This document shows positions 38,342-47,366 of a stretch of DNA of 64,000 nt, piece after piece; the stretch's first letter is position 1; every line of letters begins with the position of its first letter. The notes below the pieces were generated by a model, which saw only the letters and a program-made list of their open reading frames with translations, did no database searches and had not been told where the DNA came from. Both the position numbers and the translations under genes were made by a program. The DNA is from Pleomorphomonas sp. NRK KF1 (lineage in GTDB: Bacteria > Pseudomonadota > Alphaproteobacteria > Rhizobiales > Pleomorphomonadaceae). Where the stretch lies: the NCBI RefSeq assembly GCF_023721755.1, contig NZ_JAMDLH010000003.1, positions 310,001-374,000 on the forward strand, written 5' to 3'.

Positions 38342-40150
38342 ATGTCCTTTTCACAAGCTCATCCCGCGTTGGCGCGGGCACTCGCTGCCCGTGGTTATGC
38401 CGATCCCACCGCCGTCCAGTCGGCCGTCGCAGCGCCGGAACTCGCCGGCGCCGACATGCTGGTGTCTGCCCGCACAGGCTCCGGCAAGACTGTCGCCTTC
38501 GGCATGGCACTGGCTGAGCGTCTCCTCGGCCCGGCCGAGGTCTTCGCCCCAGCCGGAAAGCCGCTTGCGCTTGTCGTTGCCCCCACTCGCGAACTCGCGC
38601 TTCAGGTGGCGCGCGAACTCGCCTGGCTCTATGGCGAGACTGGAGCGCGCATCGTCTCCTGCGTCGGCGGCATGGACCCTCGTCGCGAACAGCGGCAGCT
38701 CGCCCAAGGCGCCCATATCGTCGTCGGTACGCCCGGCCGCCTTTGCGACCATCTCGACCGTCGCAATCTCGACCTGACCGATGTGGTGGCCGTCGTGCTC
38801 GACGAAGCCGACGAGATGCTCGATCTCGGTTTTCGCGAGGATCTGGAGAAACTTCTGGGCTCCGCGCCGGCCGACCGTCAGACGCTGTTGTTCTCTGCCA
38901 CACTGCCGGCCGATATCGTCAGACTTGCTCGCGACTTCATGCGCAAGGACGCGACACGTGTCGATGTGGCCGAGGATGGCGAGGTTCACGCCGACATCGA
39001 CTATCACGCCGTTCGCGTGTTTCCCCACGAGATCGAGAAGGCGGTGGTCAATCTCCTTCGCTTTCATGACGCGGCTACGTCCATCGTCTTCTGCGGGACG
39101 CGCGAAGGCGTGAAACGGCTCACCGGTGCGCTGCTCGAACGCGGCTTCTCGGTGGTGGCTCTCTCGGGTGAGATGGGGCAGGGCGAGCGCAACGAAGCGC
39201 TGTCGGCTTTGCGCGACGGACGCGCCCGTGTCTGCGTCGCCACCGATGTGGCGGCGCGCGGGCTCGACGTTCCCGATCTCGGCCTCGTCATCCATGCCGA
39301 TCTGCCGCATGACAGCGAGGTGTTGCTGCATCGCTCCGGCCGCACCGGCCGTGCCGGTCGCAAGGGCGTTTCGGTGCTGCTCGTGCCGTCGAATCGTCGC
39401 CGCCGGGCCGAGAGCTTGCTCGCTGGAGCAGGAATCGAGCTGTTCTCGGAGGCGGCGCCGTCGGCTGACACCATTCACAAGCTCGACGAAGAGCGGTTGC
39501 TCGCCGATCCCGTTTTGACCGAGGAAATCAGTGAGGACGAGGTTGCCTTCGCAAGTCGGCTCGCCGAGGGGCGGACGGCCGAGGAACTGGCAGCCGCCTT
39601 CATCCGCCTCGCCCGTACGCGACTGCCGGCGCCAGAGGAGATCACCGATCCCGTCGACAGGAAGCCTCGCAGCGTCGGTACGCCGGAGCGCCCGATGGTG
39701 CGAGAAAAGGTGGATTTCTCTGGGTCTGCCTGGTTCCGCCTGTCGGTCGGTCGTCGCGATGGCGCCGAGGTCAAGCGCGTGCTGGCGTTCCTGTGTCGCC
39801 AGTCCGGTCTCAAGGGACGCGATTTCGGGGCGATCCGCCTCGCTGACGGCGAGACCTTCGCCGAGGTCGCGCCCGGCGGCGTCGCCGCCATGGAACGACT
39901 GGCAGCGGCCGGCAACGATGAGAACGTTCGCATCAGCCGCGCCGACGGCCCGCCGGCGGCATCGCCCGCCGGTCCCCGCAAGGACAAGCCACGGCGCGAG
40001 GACGATCGTCCCAAGGGAAAGGCGAAGCCGCCGCGTGACGGCAAGCCTTCCCACAGGGACGCGCCGCGCGATGCCAAGCCGCCGTACAAAGAGGTGCGTG
40101 ACGGCAAGGCGCCCTTCAAGGGCAAGAAGAAAGTCCGAAAGGCCGGCTGA
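38342..40150 (+). CDS. DEAD-box RNA helicase with DbpA-like RNA-binding domain
   Basis: A 602-residue helicase. Motif I is ARTGSGKT, Ia PTRELALQ, Ib GTPGR, II DEADEM, III SAT, and VI HRSGRTGRAGR. From about residue 460 a DbpA/DeaD-type RNA-binding domain is seen (WFRLSVGRRDGAEVKRVLAF, GAIRLADGETFAEV). The last 70 residues are a disordered tail rich in K, R, D and P. It probably remodels rRNA or mRNA structure, for example during ribosome assembly or in the cold. It is 115 bases after the HAD gene and interrupts the usual HAD-dapD neighbourhood. Confidence 0.92.
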   Translation: MSFSQAHPALARALAARGYADPTAVQSAVAAPELAGADMLVSARTGSGKTVAFGMALAERLLGPAEVFAPAGKPLALVVAPTRELALQVARELAWLYGETGARIVSCVGGMDPRREQRQLAQGAHIVVGTPGRLCDHLDRRNLDLTDVVAVVLDEADEMLDLGFREDLEKLLGSAPADRQTLLFSATLPADIVRLARDFMRKDATRVDVAEDGEVHADIDYHAVRVFPHEIEKAVVNLLRFHDAATSIVFCGTREGVKRLTGALLERGFSVVALSGEMGQGERNEALSALRDGRARVCVATDVAARGLDVPDLGLVIHADLPHDSEVLLHRSGRTGRAGRKGVSVLLVPSNRRRRAESLLAGAGIELFSEAAPSADTIHKLDEERLLADPVLTEEISEDEVAFASRLAEGRTAEELAAAFIRLARTRLPAPEEITDPVDRKPRSVGTPERPMVREKVDFSGSAWFRLSVGRRDGAEVKRVLAFLCRQSGLKGRDFGAIRLADGETFAEVAPGGVAAMERLAAAGNDENVRISRADGPPAASPAGPRKDKPRREDDRPKGKAKPPRDGKPSHRDAPRDAKPPYKEVRDGKAPFKGKKKVRKAG

Positions 40151-40461
40151 CCTCGGGGTATCGCTGGGCACGGTATAATACTTATCTGCCCCCCCGGCAT
40201 TTGGTTGGGGGATCGCCGCTTCGGAAGCCGACGCCATCGTCGGTTCTCTGGCGGTTCTCCGGTGGCATCAATAAGGCTTTGAAGTGGGGGAGATTTCCTT
40301 CACCTCAGCGAGCCGCCTGGGGGCCGTGTCATGTTTGTGCGGACTGGCGGCAGGTGTGAGAGGGCGCGTGTCGGCGCACGTCGCTTTTGTTGCGCGCGTC
40401 GGCCAAAACCCCTAAAGCACGAAGCCGATGCCAATCCCGCATGGCCCATTCGGAGATCACA
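40151..40461 (+). other. Intergenic region upstream of dapD
   Basis: About 310 bases between the helicase and dapD. A consensus TATAAT lies at 40174-40179, but no good -35 is found at 16-18 bases upstream, so it is only a possible -10. Nothing else is recognised; the in-frame extension of dapD from 40387 has no conserved content. Confidence 0.4.
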
Positions 40462-41325
40462 ATGACCGAGACTGCCGCCACGGCCGCCTATGCCGACCTC
40501 GTCGCTACCCTTGATGCCGCCTGGGAGGATCGCGCCTCCGTCACGCAGGAGACCAAAGGCAAGGTGCGTGACGCCGTCGAGGCGGCGCTGGACCTGCTTG
40601 ATGGCGGCAAGGCGCGCGTCGCCGAGAAGATCGATGGCGAGTGGGTGGTCAACCAGTGGCTCAAGAAGGCGGTGCTGTTGTCGTTCCGCCTGACGCCGAC
40701 GGCGCTGATCCCGGGCGCACCCGGCGGCGCTGCCTGGTGGGACAAGGTGCCCTCGAAGTTTGAAGGTATGGATGCCGCCGCCTACGAGGCCGCCGGCTTC
40801 CGCGCCGTGCCGGGCGCCATTGTCCGTCGCTCCGCTTACATCGCGCCGGGCGCCGTCCTGATGCCGTCCTTCGTCAACCTTGGTGCCTATGTCGATACGG
40901 CCACCATGGTCGATACCTGGGTTACCGTCGGTTCCTGCGCCCAGATCGGCAAGAACGTTCACCTGTCCGGCGGCGTCGGCATCGGCGGCGTGCTGGAGCC
41001 GATGCAGGCCGGCCCGACCATCATCGAGGACGACTGCTTCATCGGGGCCCGTTCCGAGGTGGTCGAAGGCGTCGTCGTCGGCGAGGGTTCGGTGATCTCC
41101 ATGGGCGTGTTCATCGGCAAGTCGACCAAGATCATCGACCGCGCCACCGGCGAGGTCCACATGGGTAAGGTGCCGCCCTACTCAGTGGTGGTCTCCGGCT
41201 CGATCCCCGGCAAGCCGATGCCCGGCCAGAACTGGGGCCCGTCGACCTATTGCGCCGTCATCGTCAAGAAGGTCGACGCCAAGACCCGCTCCAAGACGTC
41301 GATCAACGAGCTTCTGCGCGACTGA
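40462..41325 (+). CDS. dapD: 2,3,4,5-tetrahydropyridine-2,6-dicarboxylate N-succinyltransferase
   Basis: A 287-residue enzyme of the succinylase branch of lysine and diaminopimelate synthesis. The C-terminal half is a left-handed beta-helix of hexapeptide repeats ([36 protein letters not shown]). ATG 40462 follows GGAG with six bases between; ATG 40441 seven codons earlier is possible. It is followed by dapE, the next but one enzyme of the pathway, after 72 bases. Confidence 0.96.
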   Translation: MTETAATAAYADLVATLDAAWEDRASVTQETKGKVRDAVEAALDLLDGGKARVAEKIDGEWVVNQWLKKAVLLSFRLTPTALIPGAPGGAAWWDKVPSKFEGMDAAAYEAAGFRAVPGAIVRRSAYIAPGAVLMPSFVNLGAYVDTATMVDTWVTVGSCAQIGKNVHLSGGVGIGGVLEPMQAGPTIIEDDCFIGARSEVVEGVVVGEGSVISMGVFIGKSTKIIDRATGEVHMGKVPPYSVVVSGSIPGKPMPGQNWGPSTYCAVIVKKVDAKTRSKTSINELLRD

Positions 41326-41397
41326 CCGCCAACAGGTTTCGTGCTATTCGGACGGCCGGCGGGAGACTGCCGGCCGTTTGCGTTTCGAGGAGAGGAC

Positions 41398-42585
41398 ATG
41401 CCCCACGATCCCGTTGCCATCGCTCGCGATCTCCTGATGTGCCCGTCGGTGACCCCTGCCGAGGGTGGGGCGCTCGCCTTCCTTGAGGGGCTGCTGGCGC
41501 CGGCTGGCTTCACGGTGGACCGTCCCGTCTTCACCGACGAGGGCACGCCGGATATCGAGAATCTGTTCGCCGGCATCGGCGCGGGCAATCGCCACCTGAC
41601 CTTTGCCGGTCATACCGACGTCGTGCCGACCGGCAAGCTGGAGCTCTGGAGCCATGGCCCGTTTGCCGGCGACATTGACGGCGACAGGCTTTATGGCCGT
41701 GGCGCTGTGGACATGAAGGGCGGCATTGCCGCCTTCGCCGCCGCCGTTCTAGATTTCGTCGAGGAGAACGGTGGCGACTTCGGTGGCCGTATCTCCTTCC
41801 TGATCACCGGCGACGAGGAGGGACCGTCGATCAACGGCACCGTGAAGCTTCTCGACTGGGCATCAAGGCGCGGCGAGCGCTTCAGTCATGCCATCGTCGG
41901 CGAGCCGACCAATCCCGCCGCCCTTGGCGACATGGTGAAGGTCGGCCGTCGCGGTTCGCTGTCCGGTTTCGTCAAGCTCAGGGGCGTGCAGGGCCATGTC
42001 GCCTATCCGCACCTTGCCGACAATCCGCTCCGCGTCGCGCCGGCTGTCATCGCCGCGCTGATGGACCCACCATTCGACGCAGGCAACGAGCGCTTCCAGC
42101 CGTCCAACCTTGAGGTCACTTCGGTTGAGACCGGCAACCGCGCCACCAATGTCGTGCCGGCCGAGGTGGAGATCGCCTTCAACATCCGGTTCAACGACAT
42201 CTGGACGGTGGAGGCGCTGCACGAGGAGATCGCAGCGCGGGTTCGGCGCGCCGTCGAGACGGCGCCTTTGCGGACGGGGCGGTCTACGCCGCTCGATTAC
42301 GAACTGACGTTCGAGCCCACCAATGCCGTTTCCTTCCTGACCCACGACGCCACGTTGATCGGTGGCCTTTCTGACGCGGTCGAGGCAGTCACCGGCCGCC
42401 GACCGGAGCTTTCGACCACCGGCGGCACGTCGGATGCGCGCTTCATCAAGAATTATTGCCCGGTGGTCGAATTCGGCCTCGTCGGCCAGACCATGCACAA
42501 GATCGACGAGAACGTGGCCCTCGACGATCTTCATCGCCTGAAGGCGATCTACCGGACCTTCCTCGACCGGTACTTCGCGGCATAG
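41398..42585 (+). CDS. dapE: Succinyl-diaminopimelate desuccinylase
   Basis: A 395-residue M20 zinc hydrolase. Metal ligands are seen in FAGHTDVVP, GRGAVDMKGG and TGDEEGPSINGT; GEPTNP and the late TGGTSDARF are diagnostic of DapE. It removes succinate from N-succinyl-L,L-diaminopimelate. ATG 41398 is preceded by GAGGAGAGG. A short hairpin follows the stop. Confidence 0.96.
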   Translation: MPHDPVAIARDLLMCPSVTPAEGGALAFLEGLLAPAGFTVDRPVFTDEGTPDIENLFAGIGAGNRHLTFAGHTDVVPTGKLELWSHGPFAGDIDGDRLYGRGAVDMKGGIAAFAAAVLDFVEENGGDFGGRISFLITGDEEGPSINGTVKLLDWASRRGERFSHAIVGEPTNPAALGDMVKVGRRGSLSGFVKLRGVQGHVAYPHLADNPLRVAPAVIAALMDPPFDAGNERFQPSNLEVTSVETGNRATNVVPAEVEIAFNIRFNDIWTVEALHEEIAARVRRAVETAPLRTGRSTPLDYELTFEPTNAVSFLTHDATLIGGLSDAVEAVTGRRPELSTTGGTSDARFIKNYCPVVEFGLVGQTMHKIDENVALDDLHRLKAIYRTFLDRYFAA

Positions 42586-42604
42586 GGAGGCCGTTCGGCC
42601 TCCC
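42585..42604. terminator. Short hairpin between convergent dapE and glgB
   Basis: GGGAGGCC (42585-42592) pairs with GGCCTCCC (42597-42604) around GTTC. Only two T follow on the plus strand; it may serve as a weak terminator for dapE. Confidence 0.45.
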
Positions 42605-42617
42605 TTCGACGACAATT

Positions 42618-44864
42618 TCAGCTCTTCGCCTTGGCTTTCTTCGTCGGCTTTTCGTCGGCTACCGGCGCCTCGCCGTCCCAGCGCAGAATGACGACGGCCA
42701 GCGGCGGCAAGGTGAGGTCGAGGGAGTGGTCCATGCCATGGCTCGGGACCTCATTGGCCGTAAGCCGCCCCTTGTTGCCCATGTTGGAGCCGCCGTAGAT
42801 CTCGGCATCGGAGTTGAACACCTCGCGCCAGAGGCCAGCGCGCGGCACTCCCAGCCGATAGCCCGATCGCGGCACCGGCGTGAAGTTGCCGACGATGAGG
42901 CAGGGGGCATCCTTCTCGAACCCCCAGCGCATGAAGGCCAGCGTCGACTGCTCGTTGTCGTCCACCACCACCCACTGGAAGCCTTCCGGATCGAAGTCGC
43001 GGGCATGCAGCGCCGGCTCGGCCCGATAGAGAGTGTTGAGGTCGCGCATCAGGCGCTGGACGCCGAGGTTGCTTGCCCGACTCTCCAGCCACAGGTCGAT
43101 CGTGCCGTCGTGGTTCCACTCCCGCCCCTGGGCGATCTCGTTGCCCATGAAGGACAGCTTCTTGCCGGGGTGGGTCCACATGAAGGCGTAGTAGGAGCGT
43201 ATGTTGGCGAAACGCTGCCATTCGTCGCCGGGCATGCGGCCGAAGATCGAGCGCTTGCCATGCACCACCTCGTCGTGGCTGAGCGGTAGAACGAAACGCT
43301 CCGAGTAGGCGTACATCAGCGCGAAGGTGAGCTGATTGTGGTGGTACTTGCGGTGAATGGGCTCGAGCGAGAAGTAGTCGAGCGAGTCATGCATCCAGCC
43401 CATGTTCCACTTGTAGGAAAAGCCAAGGCCGCCGTCGGCGAGCGCATTGGTAACGCCCGGCCAGGCGGTGGACTCTTCTGCGATCATCAACGCATCCGGC
43501 ACTTCGTGGGCGATGACGCCATTAAGATGCTTGATGAAGGACACCGCTTCCAGGTTTTCCCGGCCGCCGTACTTGTTGGGGATCCACTCGCCCGGCTGGC
43601 GGGAGTAATCGCGGTAGAGCATGGACGCCACGGCGTCCACCCGGAGGCCGTCGATGTGGAAGCGCTTCAGCCATTCGAGCGCCGAAGCCACCAGAAAGCC
43701 GATCACTTCGGTACGGCCGAAGTTGTAGATCAGCGTGTTCCAGTCCTGATGGAAGCCTTCGCGCGGATCTTGATGTTCGTAGAGCGGCGTGCCGTCGAAG
43801 CGGGCGAGGCCGTGGGCGTCGGTCGGGAAATGCGCCGGCACCCAGTCGAGGATGACGCCGATGCCCGCCTCGTGGCAGGCGTCGACGAAGCGGGCGAAGT
43901 CGGCCGGGGACCCATAACGTGCGGTGGGCGCGAACAACCCCAGCGGCTGGTAGCCCCAGGAGCCGCCGAACGGGTGCTCCATGATCGGCAGCAGCTCGAT
44001 ATGGGTGAAGCCCATGTGCTTGACGTAGGCGACGAGATGCTCGGCGAGGAAGCGCCAGGTAACGGGCTTGCCGTCCGGTCGTTGCCAGGAGCCGGGATGC
44101 ACCTCGTAGACCGAGAATGGCGCGGTCTTCGACTGGAAGGCCGCACGATTGCGCATGAAGGTGGCGTCGTGCCACTCGAACGGCTTGGGATCGGCGACGA
44201 TGGATGCCGTGGCCGGCGCCAGCTCGTACTGGCGGGCGACGGGGTCGGCCTTGTCGGTCAGAAGCTCGCCATTGGCGCCGATGATTTCGTACTTGTAGGC
44301 CTCGCCGATCGGGAGACGCGGCAGGAACAGCTCCCAGACGCCGCATTCACGCCGAAGGCGCATCGGGTGACGCCGCCCGTCCCAGGAGTTGAAGTTGCCG
44401 ACCACCGAAACACGCCGGGCATTGGGCGCCCAGACGGCGAAGCGCACGCCCGGTACGCCGCCCACCTCGGTCACAACGGCGCCAAGCGCATCGGTCAGTT
44501 GCCGGTGCTGGCCCTCGGCGAGCAGATAAACGTCCATCTCGCCGAGAAGCGGCCCGAAGGAATAGGGATCCTCCGCCTCGTGGCTGCCTTGCGGCCACTC
44601 GACCCGAAGGCGATAGAGGCCGGGATCGCCCTGTGCGAAGGCAACCCACAGGCCGCCCTCCACGTGCTGGAAGTCGGCAAGCTTGCGTCCGTCGGACGAG
44701 AACAGAGCGATGGCGCGAGCATTCGGCTTGAAGGTCCGGATGACGGTGCGCGCGCCGGATACCCGATGCGGCCCGAGAAGCGCAAAGGGGTCGCCATGGG
44801 TTCCCTCGGTGATCGCCCGGACCGCGCCGTCCGTCAGCCCCTCACGCAACCCGAGATCCACCAT
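42618..44864 (-). CDS. glgB: 1,4-alpha-glucan branching enzyme
   Basis: A 748-residue GH13 enzyme forming alpha-1,6 branches in glycogen. An N-terminal carbohydrate-binding module (about 1-110), a second module (about 125-215, [18 protein letters not shown]) and the catalytic barrel are visible. The catalytic nucleophile lies in [11 protein letters not shown], the general acid in [11 protein letters not shown] and the third acid in LSHDEVVHG. It ends with a lysine-rich tail. No other glg gene is in the window, so it stands apart from the usual glgBCAXP cluster. It is convergent with dapE. Confidence 0.96.
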   Translation of the reverse strand: MVDLGLREGLTDGAVRAITEGTHGDPFALLGPHRVSGARTVIRTFKPNARAIALFSSDGRKLADFQHVEGGLWVAFAQGDPGLYRLRVEWPQGSHEAEDPYSFGPLLGEMDVYLLAEGQHRQLTDALGAVVTEVGGVPGVRFAVWAPNARRVSVVGNFNSWDGRRHPMRLRRECGVWELFLPRLPIGEAYKYEIIGANGELLTDKADPVARQYELAPATASIVADPKPFEWHDATFMRNRAAFQSKTAPFSVYEVHPGSWQRPDGKPVTWRFLAEHLVAYVKHMGFTHIELLPIMEHPFGGSWGYQPLGLFAPTARYGSPADFARFVDACHEAGIGVILDWVPAHFPTDAHGLARFDGTPLYEHQDPREGFHQDWNTLIYNFGRTEVIGFLVASALEWLKRFHIDGLRVDAVASMLYRDYSRQPGEWIPNKYGGRENLEAVSFIKHLNGVIAHEVPDALMIAEESTAWPGVTNALADGGLGFSYKWNMGWMHDSLDYFSLEPIHRKYHHNQLTFALMYAYSERFVLPLSHDEVVHGKRSIFGRMPGDEWQRFANIRSYYAFMWTHPGKKLSFMGNEIAQGREWNHDGTIDLWLESRASNLGVQRLMRDLNTLYRAEPALHARDFDPEGFQWVVVDDNEQSTLAFMRWGFEKDAPCLIVGNFTPVPRSGYRLGVPRAGLWREVFNSDAEIYGGSNMGNKGRLTANEVPSHGMDHSLDLTLPPLAVVILRWDGEAPVADEKPTKKAKAKS

Positions 44865-45044
44865 CGACCCACCTCCCGAATTCGATGCTATTTCTCGACG
44901 TTACGCGGAAGCCAGGGCGAGGGCAAATGGCTTTCCGACCAATCGAAGCAACTGTTTGAAATGGTCCGTGACCGTTCGCGACGTCCAACGATGCGGGGCG
45001 AAACGGACATTTCGAGGCAGGAATCTTGCGCCTGAAGGGGCGGA

Positions 45045-47240
45045 TCAGCCCGTCAGCATGGACTTCAGACGGGTGAAGCGGCGGCGAATCCGATCGCCGG
45101 AGAGCGCCATCTCGAGCGCCCTTGGTTCAGCCACCAGCACGACCAGCTGCCGGCCGCGCGTCGCCGCCGTGTAGAGAAGGTTGCGCGCCAGCATGATGGC
45201 GTGATCGCGCAGCAGTGGAATGACCACCGCCGGATACTCCGACCCCTGGCTCTTGTGGATGGTTATCGCATAGGCCCGCGTCAACGCCTCGAGGTCTTCG
45301 GGGGCGTATTTCACTTCGCGACCATCGAAGGAAACGACGATCTCGTCTTCCTTTGGGCGGATGCGTTTGAGAATGCCGAGGTCGCCGTTGAACACGTCGC
45401 GATCGTAGTCATTCTCGATCTGCATCACCTTGTCGCCGGTGGCGTAGGTCTGGCCGAAGCGCTCGACGCGGTCGAGCGGGGCGCCGTTCAGGAGTTCGGC
45501 GAGGCGATCGTTGAGGTTGCGGGCGCCACAGATGCCCTTCTGCATCGGCGTGATCACCTGCACGTCGCGCATCGCATCGAGACCGAAGCGGCGCGGAATG
45601 CGGTTGCCCACCACCTCCAGGATCTTGGCGAGCGCATCGTCGGCCCCGCGCGCCTCGATGACGTAGAAGTCGGCAAGCTCGCCGGAGGGCGGCGGCTCGG
45701 GCCATTCGCCGCGGTTGATGCGGTGGGCGTTGACGATGATCCGGCTTTCCTCGGCCTGCCGGAAGATCTCCGTCAGACGGGCGACGGGCACCAGGCCGGA
45801 GGCGATGATGTCGGCGAGGACCTGGCCCGGCCCGACGGACGGCAGCTGGTCGACGTCTCCGATCAGGATCAACGCCGCGTTGAGCGGCACGGCCTCGACG
45901 AGCGCAGCCATCAGTGGCACATCGACCATCGACGTCTCGTCGATCACCACCACGTCGGCTTCCAGCGGTTCGGACGCCGAACGCTTGAAGCCGCCGGTCG
46001 TCGGATCGATTTCCAGGAGGCGATGGATCGTCTTGGCCTCGCGGCCGGCCTGTTCGGCCATGCGGCGAGCGGCGCGGCCGGTCGGAGCGGCGAGCGCCAC
46101 CGTCAGCTTTGCGGTGGAAATGGTGGCGAGCAGGGCTTCGAGCAGTGTCGTCTTGCCGACGCCGGGGCCGCCGGTGATCACCGAAACCTTCGCGCCGGCA
46201 ACCAGCGCCAGCGCGTCGCGCTGCGATGGGCTGAGCTTCATGCCCTTCCGCGTTTCGAACCGCTCGACGGCTGCGTCGACGTCGATCTTGCCCCAAGGCG
46301 GGCGCCCTTCGGACAGCGCCTTCAAGCGGCTGGCAACGGAGCGCTCGAAGCGGGCTAGGCGGCGAACGGCCAGAAACGCGGTCCCGTCGATGTCGAAGGT
46401 CTCGACATCGCCCTGGGCGATCGCCCCCTCCACTTCGGCCGATACGGCGTCGGCGTCGACGCCCAGCAACCGTTCGGCACGCTCCAGCACGTCGACGCGC
46501 GGTACGACCGTATGGCCGTCGTCCGCCGCGTCTTCGATGGCATGGGCGATGCCGGCCCTGATGCGCTCCGGCGCTGCGCGGTCGATGCCGAATTTCTCGG
46601 CGATCTCGTCGGCGCCGGCAAATCCGATGCCGCGCACCTCGCGGGCGAGCCGATAGGGATCCTCCTCGACCAGCTTCACCGCTTCCGGTCCCAGCACCTT
46701 CCAGATGGCCACGGCGCGCGCGGTGCCGATGCCCTTGTCCTGGAAGGCGATCATCACGTCCTTGACCGCCTTGCGCTCGCGATAGCTCTCGGCGATGCGG
46801 GCGGCTGTCTGCTTGCCGAGGCCGGGCACGGTGACGAGCCGCATCGGCTCGTTCTCGATGACATCGAGCGCCTTGGCTCCGAACACCTGCACGATACGTT
46901 CGGCCATCGCCGGTCCCACGCCGGAAATCAGGCCCGATCCAAGGAAGCGGATCACGGCGTCCTTGCCCGTCGGTTCGTTCGTCTCGATACGGTCGGCGCG
47001 GAACTGCAGGCCATGGACCTTGTCGGTCATCCACTGGCCCTCGGCATCGATCTTCTCGCCGGCCGCGACGGTCGGGACATGGCCGACGACCGCCACCGGA
47101 TCCTTGCGACCGCGCACACGCACCCTCAACACCGAGAAGCCGTTTTCCTCGTTGTGGAAGGTCACACGCTCCACCGTGCCGGCGAGACGCTCGAACAGGC
47201 GGTCGGCCGGAGGCGGGGATGGTCGGGAATCATCAATCAT
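45045..47240 (-). CDS. recD2: RecD2-type ATP-dependent 5'-3' DNA helicase
   Basis: A 731-residue superfamily 1B helicase. It has the RecD2-type N-terminal region (ERVTFHNEENGFSVLRVRV) with tandem helix-hairpin-helix motifs (GVGPAMAERI, VPGLGKQTAARIAESY), Walker A GGPGVGKTTLL, Walker B VVIDETSMVD, QLPSVGPG and the C-terminal TIHKSQGSEYPAV and YTAATRGRQLV motifs. It lacks RecB/RecC neighbours, consistent with RecD2 acting alone in repair or replication stress. It is divergent from the opgG/opgD-like gene. Confidence 0.92.
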   Translation of the reverse strand: MIDDSRPSPPPADRLFERLAGTVERVTFHNEENGFSVLRVRVRGRKDPVAVVGHVPTVAAGEKIDAEGQWMTDKVHGLQFRADRIETNEPTGKDAVIRFLGSGLISGVGPAMAERIVQVFGAKALDVIENEPMRLVTVPGLGKQTAARIAESYRERKAVKDVMIAFQDKGIGTARAVAIWKVLGPEAVKLVEEDPYRLAREVRGIGFAGADEIAEKFGIDRAAPERIRAGIAHAIEDAADDGHTVVPRVDVLERAERLLGVDADAVSAEVEGAIAQGDVETFDIDGTAFLAVRRLARFERSVASRLKALSEGRPPWGKIDVDAAVERFETRKGMKLSPSQRDALALVAGAKVSVITGGPGVGKTTLLEALLATISTAKLTVALAAPTGRAARRMAEQAGREAKTIHRLLEIDPTTGGFKRSASEPLEADVVVIDETSMVDVPLMAALVEAVPLNAALILIGDVDQLPSVGPGQVLADIIASGLVPVARLTEIFRQAEESRIIVNAHRINRGEWPEPPPSGELADFYVIEARGADDALAKILEVVGNRIPRRFGLDAMRDVQVITPMQKGICGARNLNDRLAELLNGAPLDRVERFGQTYATGDKVMQIENDYDRDVFNGDLGILKRIRPKEDEIVVSFDGREVKYAPEDLEALTRAYAITIHKSQGSEYPAVVIPLLRDHAIMLARNLLYTAATRGRQLVVLVAEPRALEMALSGDRIRRRFTRLKSMLTG

Positions 47241-47366
47241 CGCATCAGTTATGCAGTGTTCGCCTACTGTTCGTCGAGCCTTGATCGGTCTATGTATGCG
47301 CCCGTCGCGCCTTGTTCCGGCAGCAGCCGGCCAAAGCGCGGAACTTCGTCGGAGTGTATCCCTCTC

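Noticed and set aside
38351-40237. A 628-codon frame antisense to the helicase
   Set aside because: The plus-strand helicase motifs are unambiguous and the antisense product has no domain.
43338-45035. A 565-codon plus-strand frame opposite glgB
   Set aside because: It is the shadow of the branching enzyme, whose catalytic motifs are on the minus strand.
46512-47366. N-terminal extension of the OpgD/OpgG frame through DNA antisense to recD2
   Set aside because: The Tat signal at 47367 marks the real start and the extension overlaps recD2 coding sequence.
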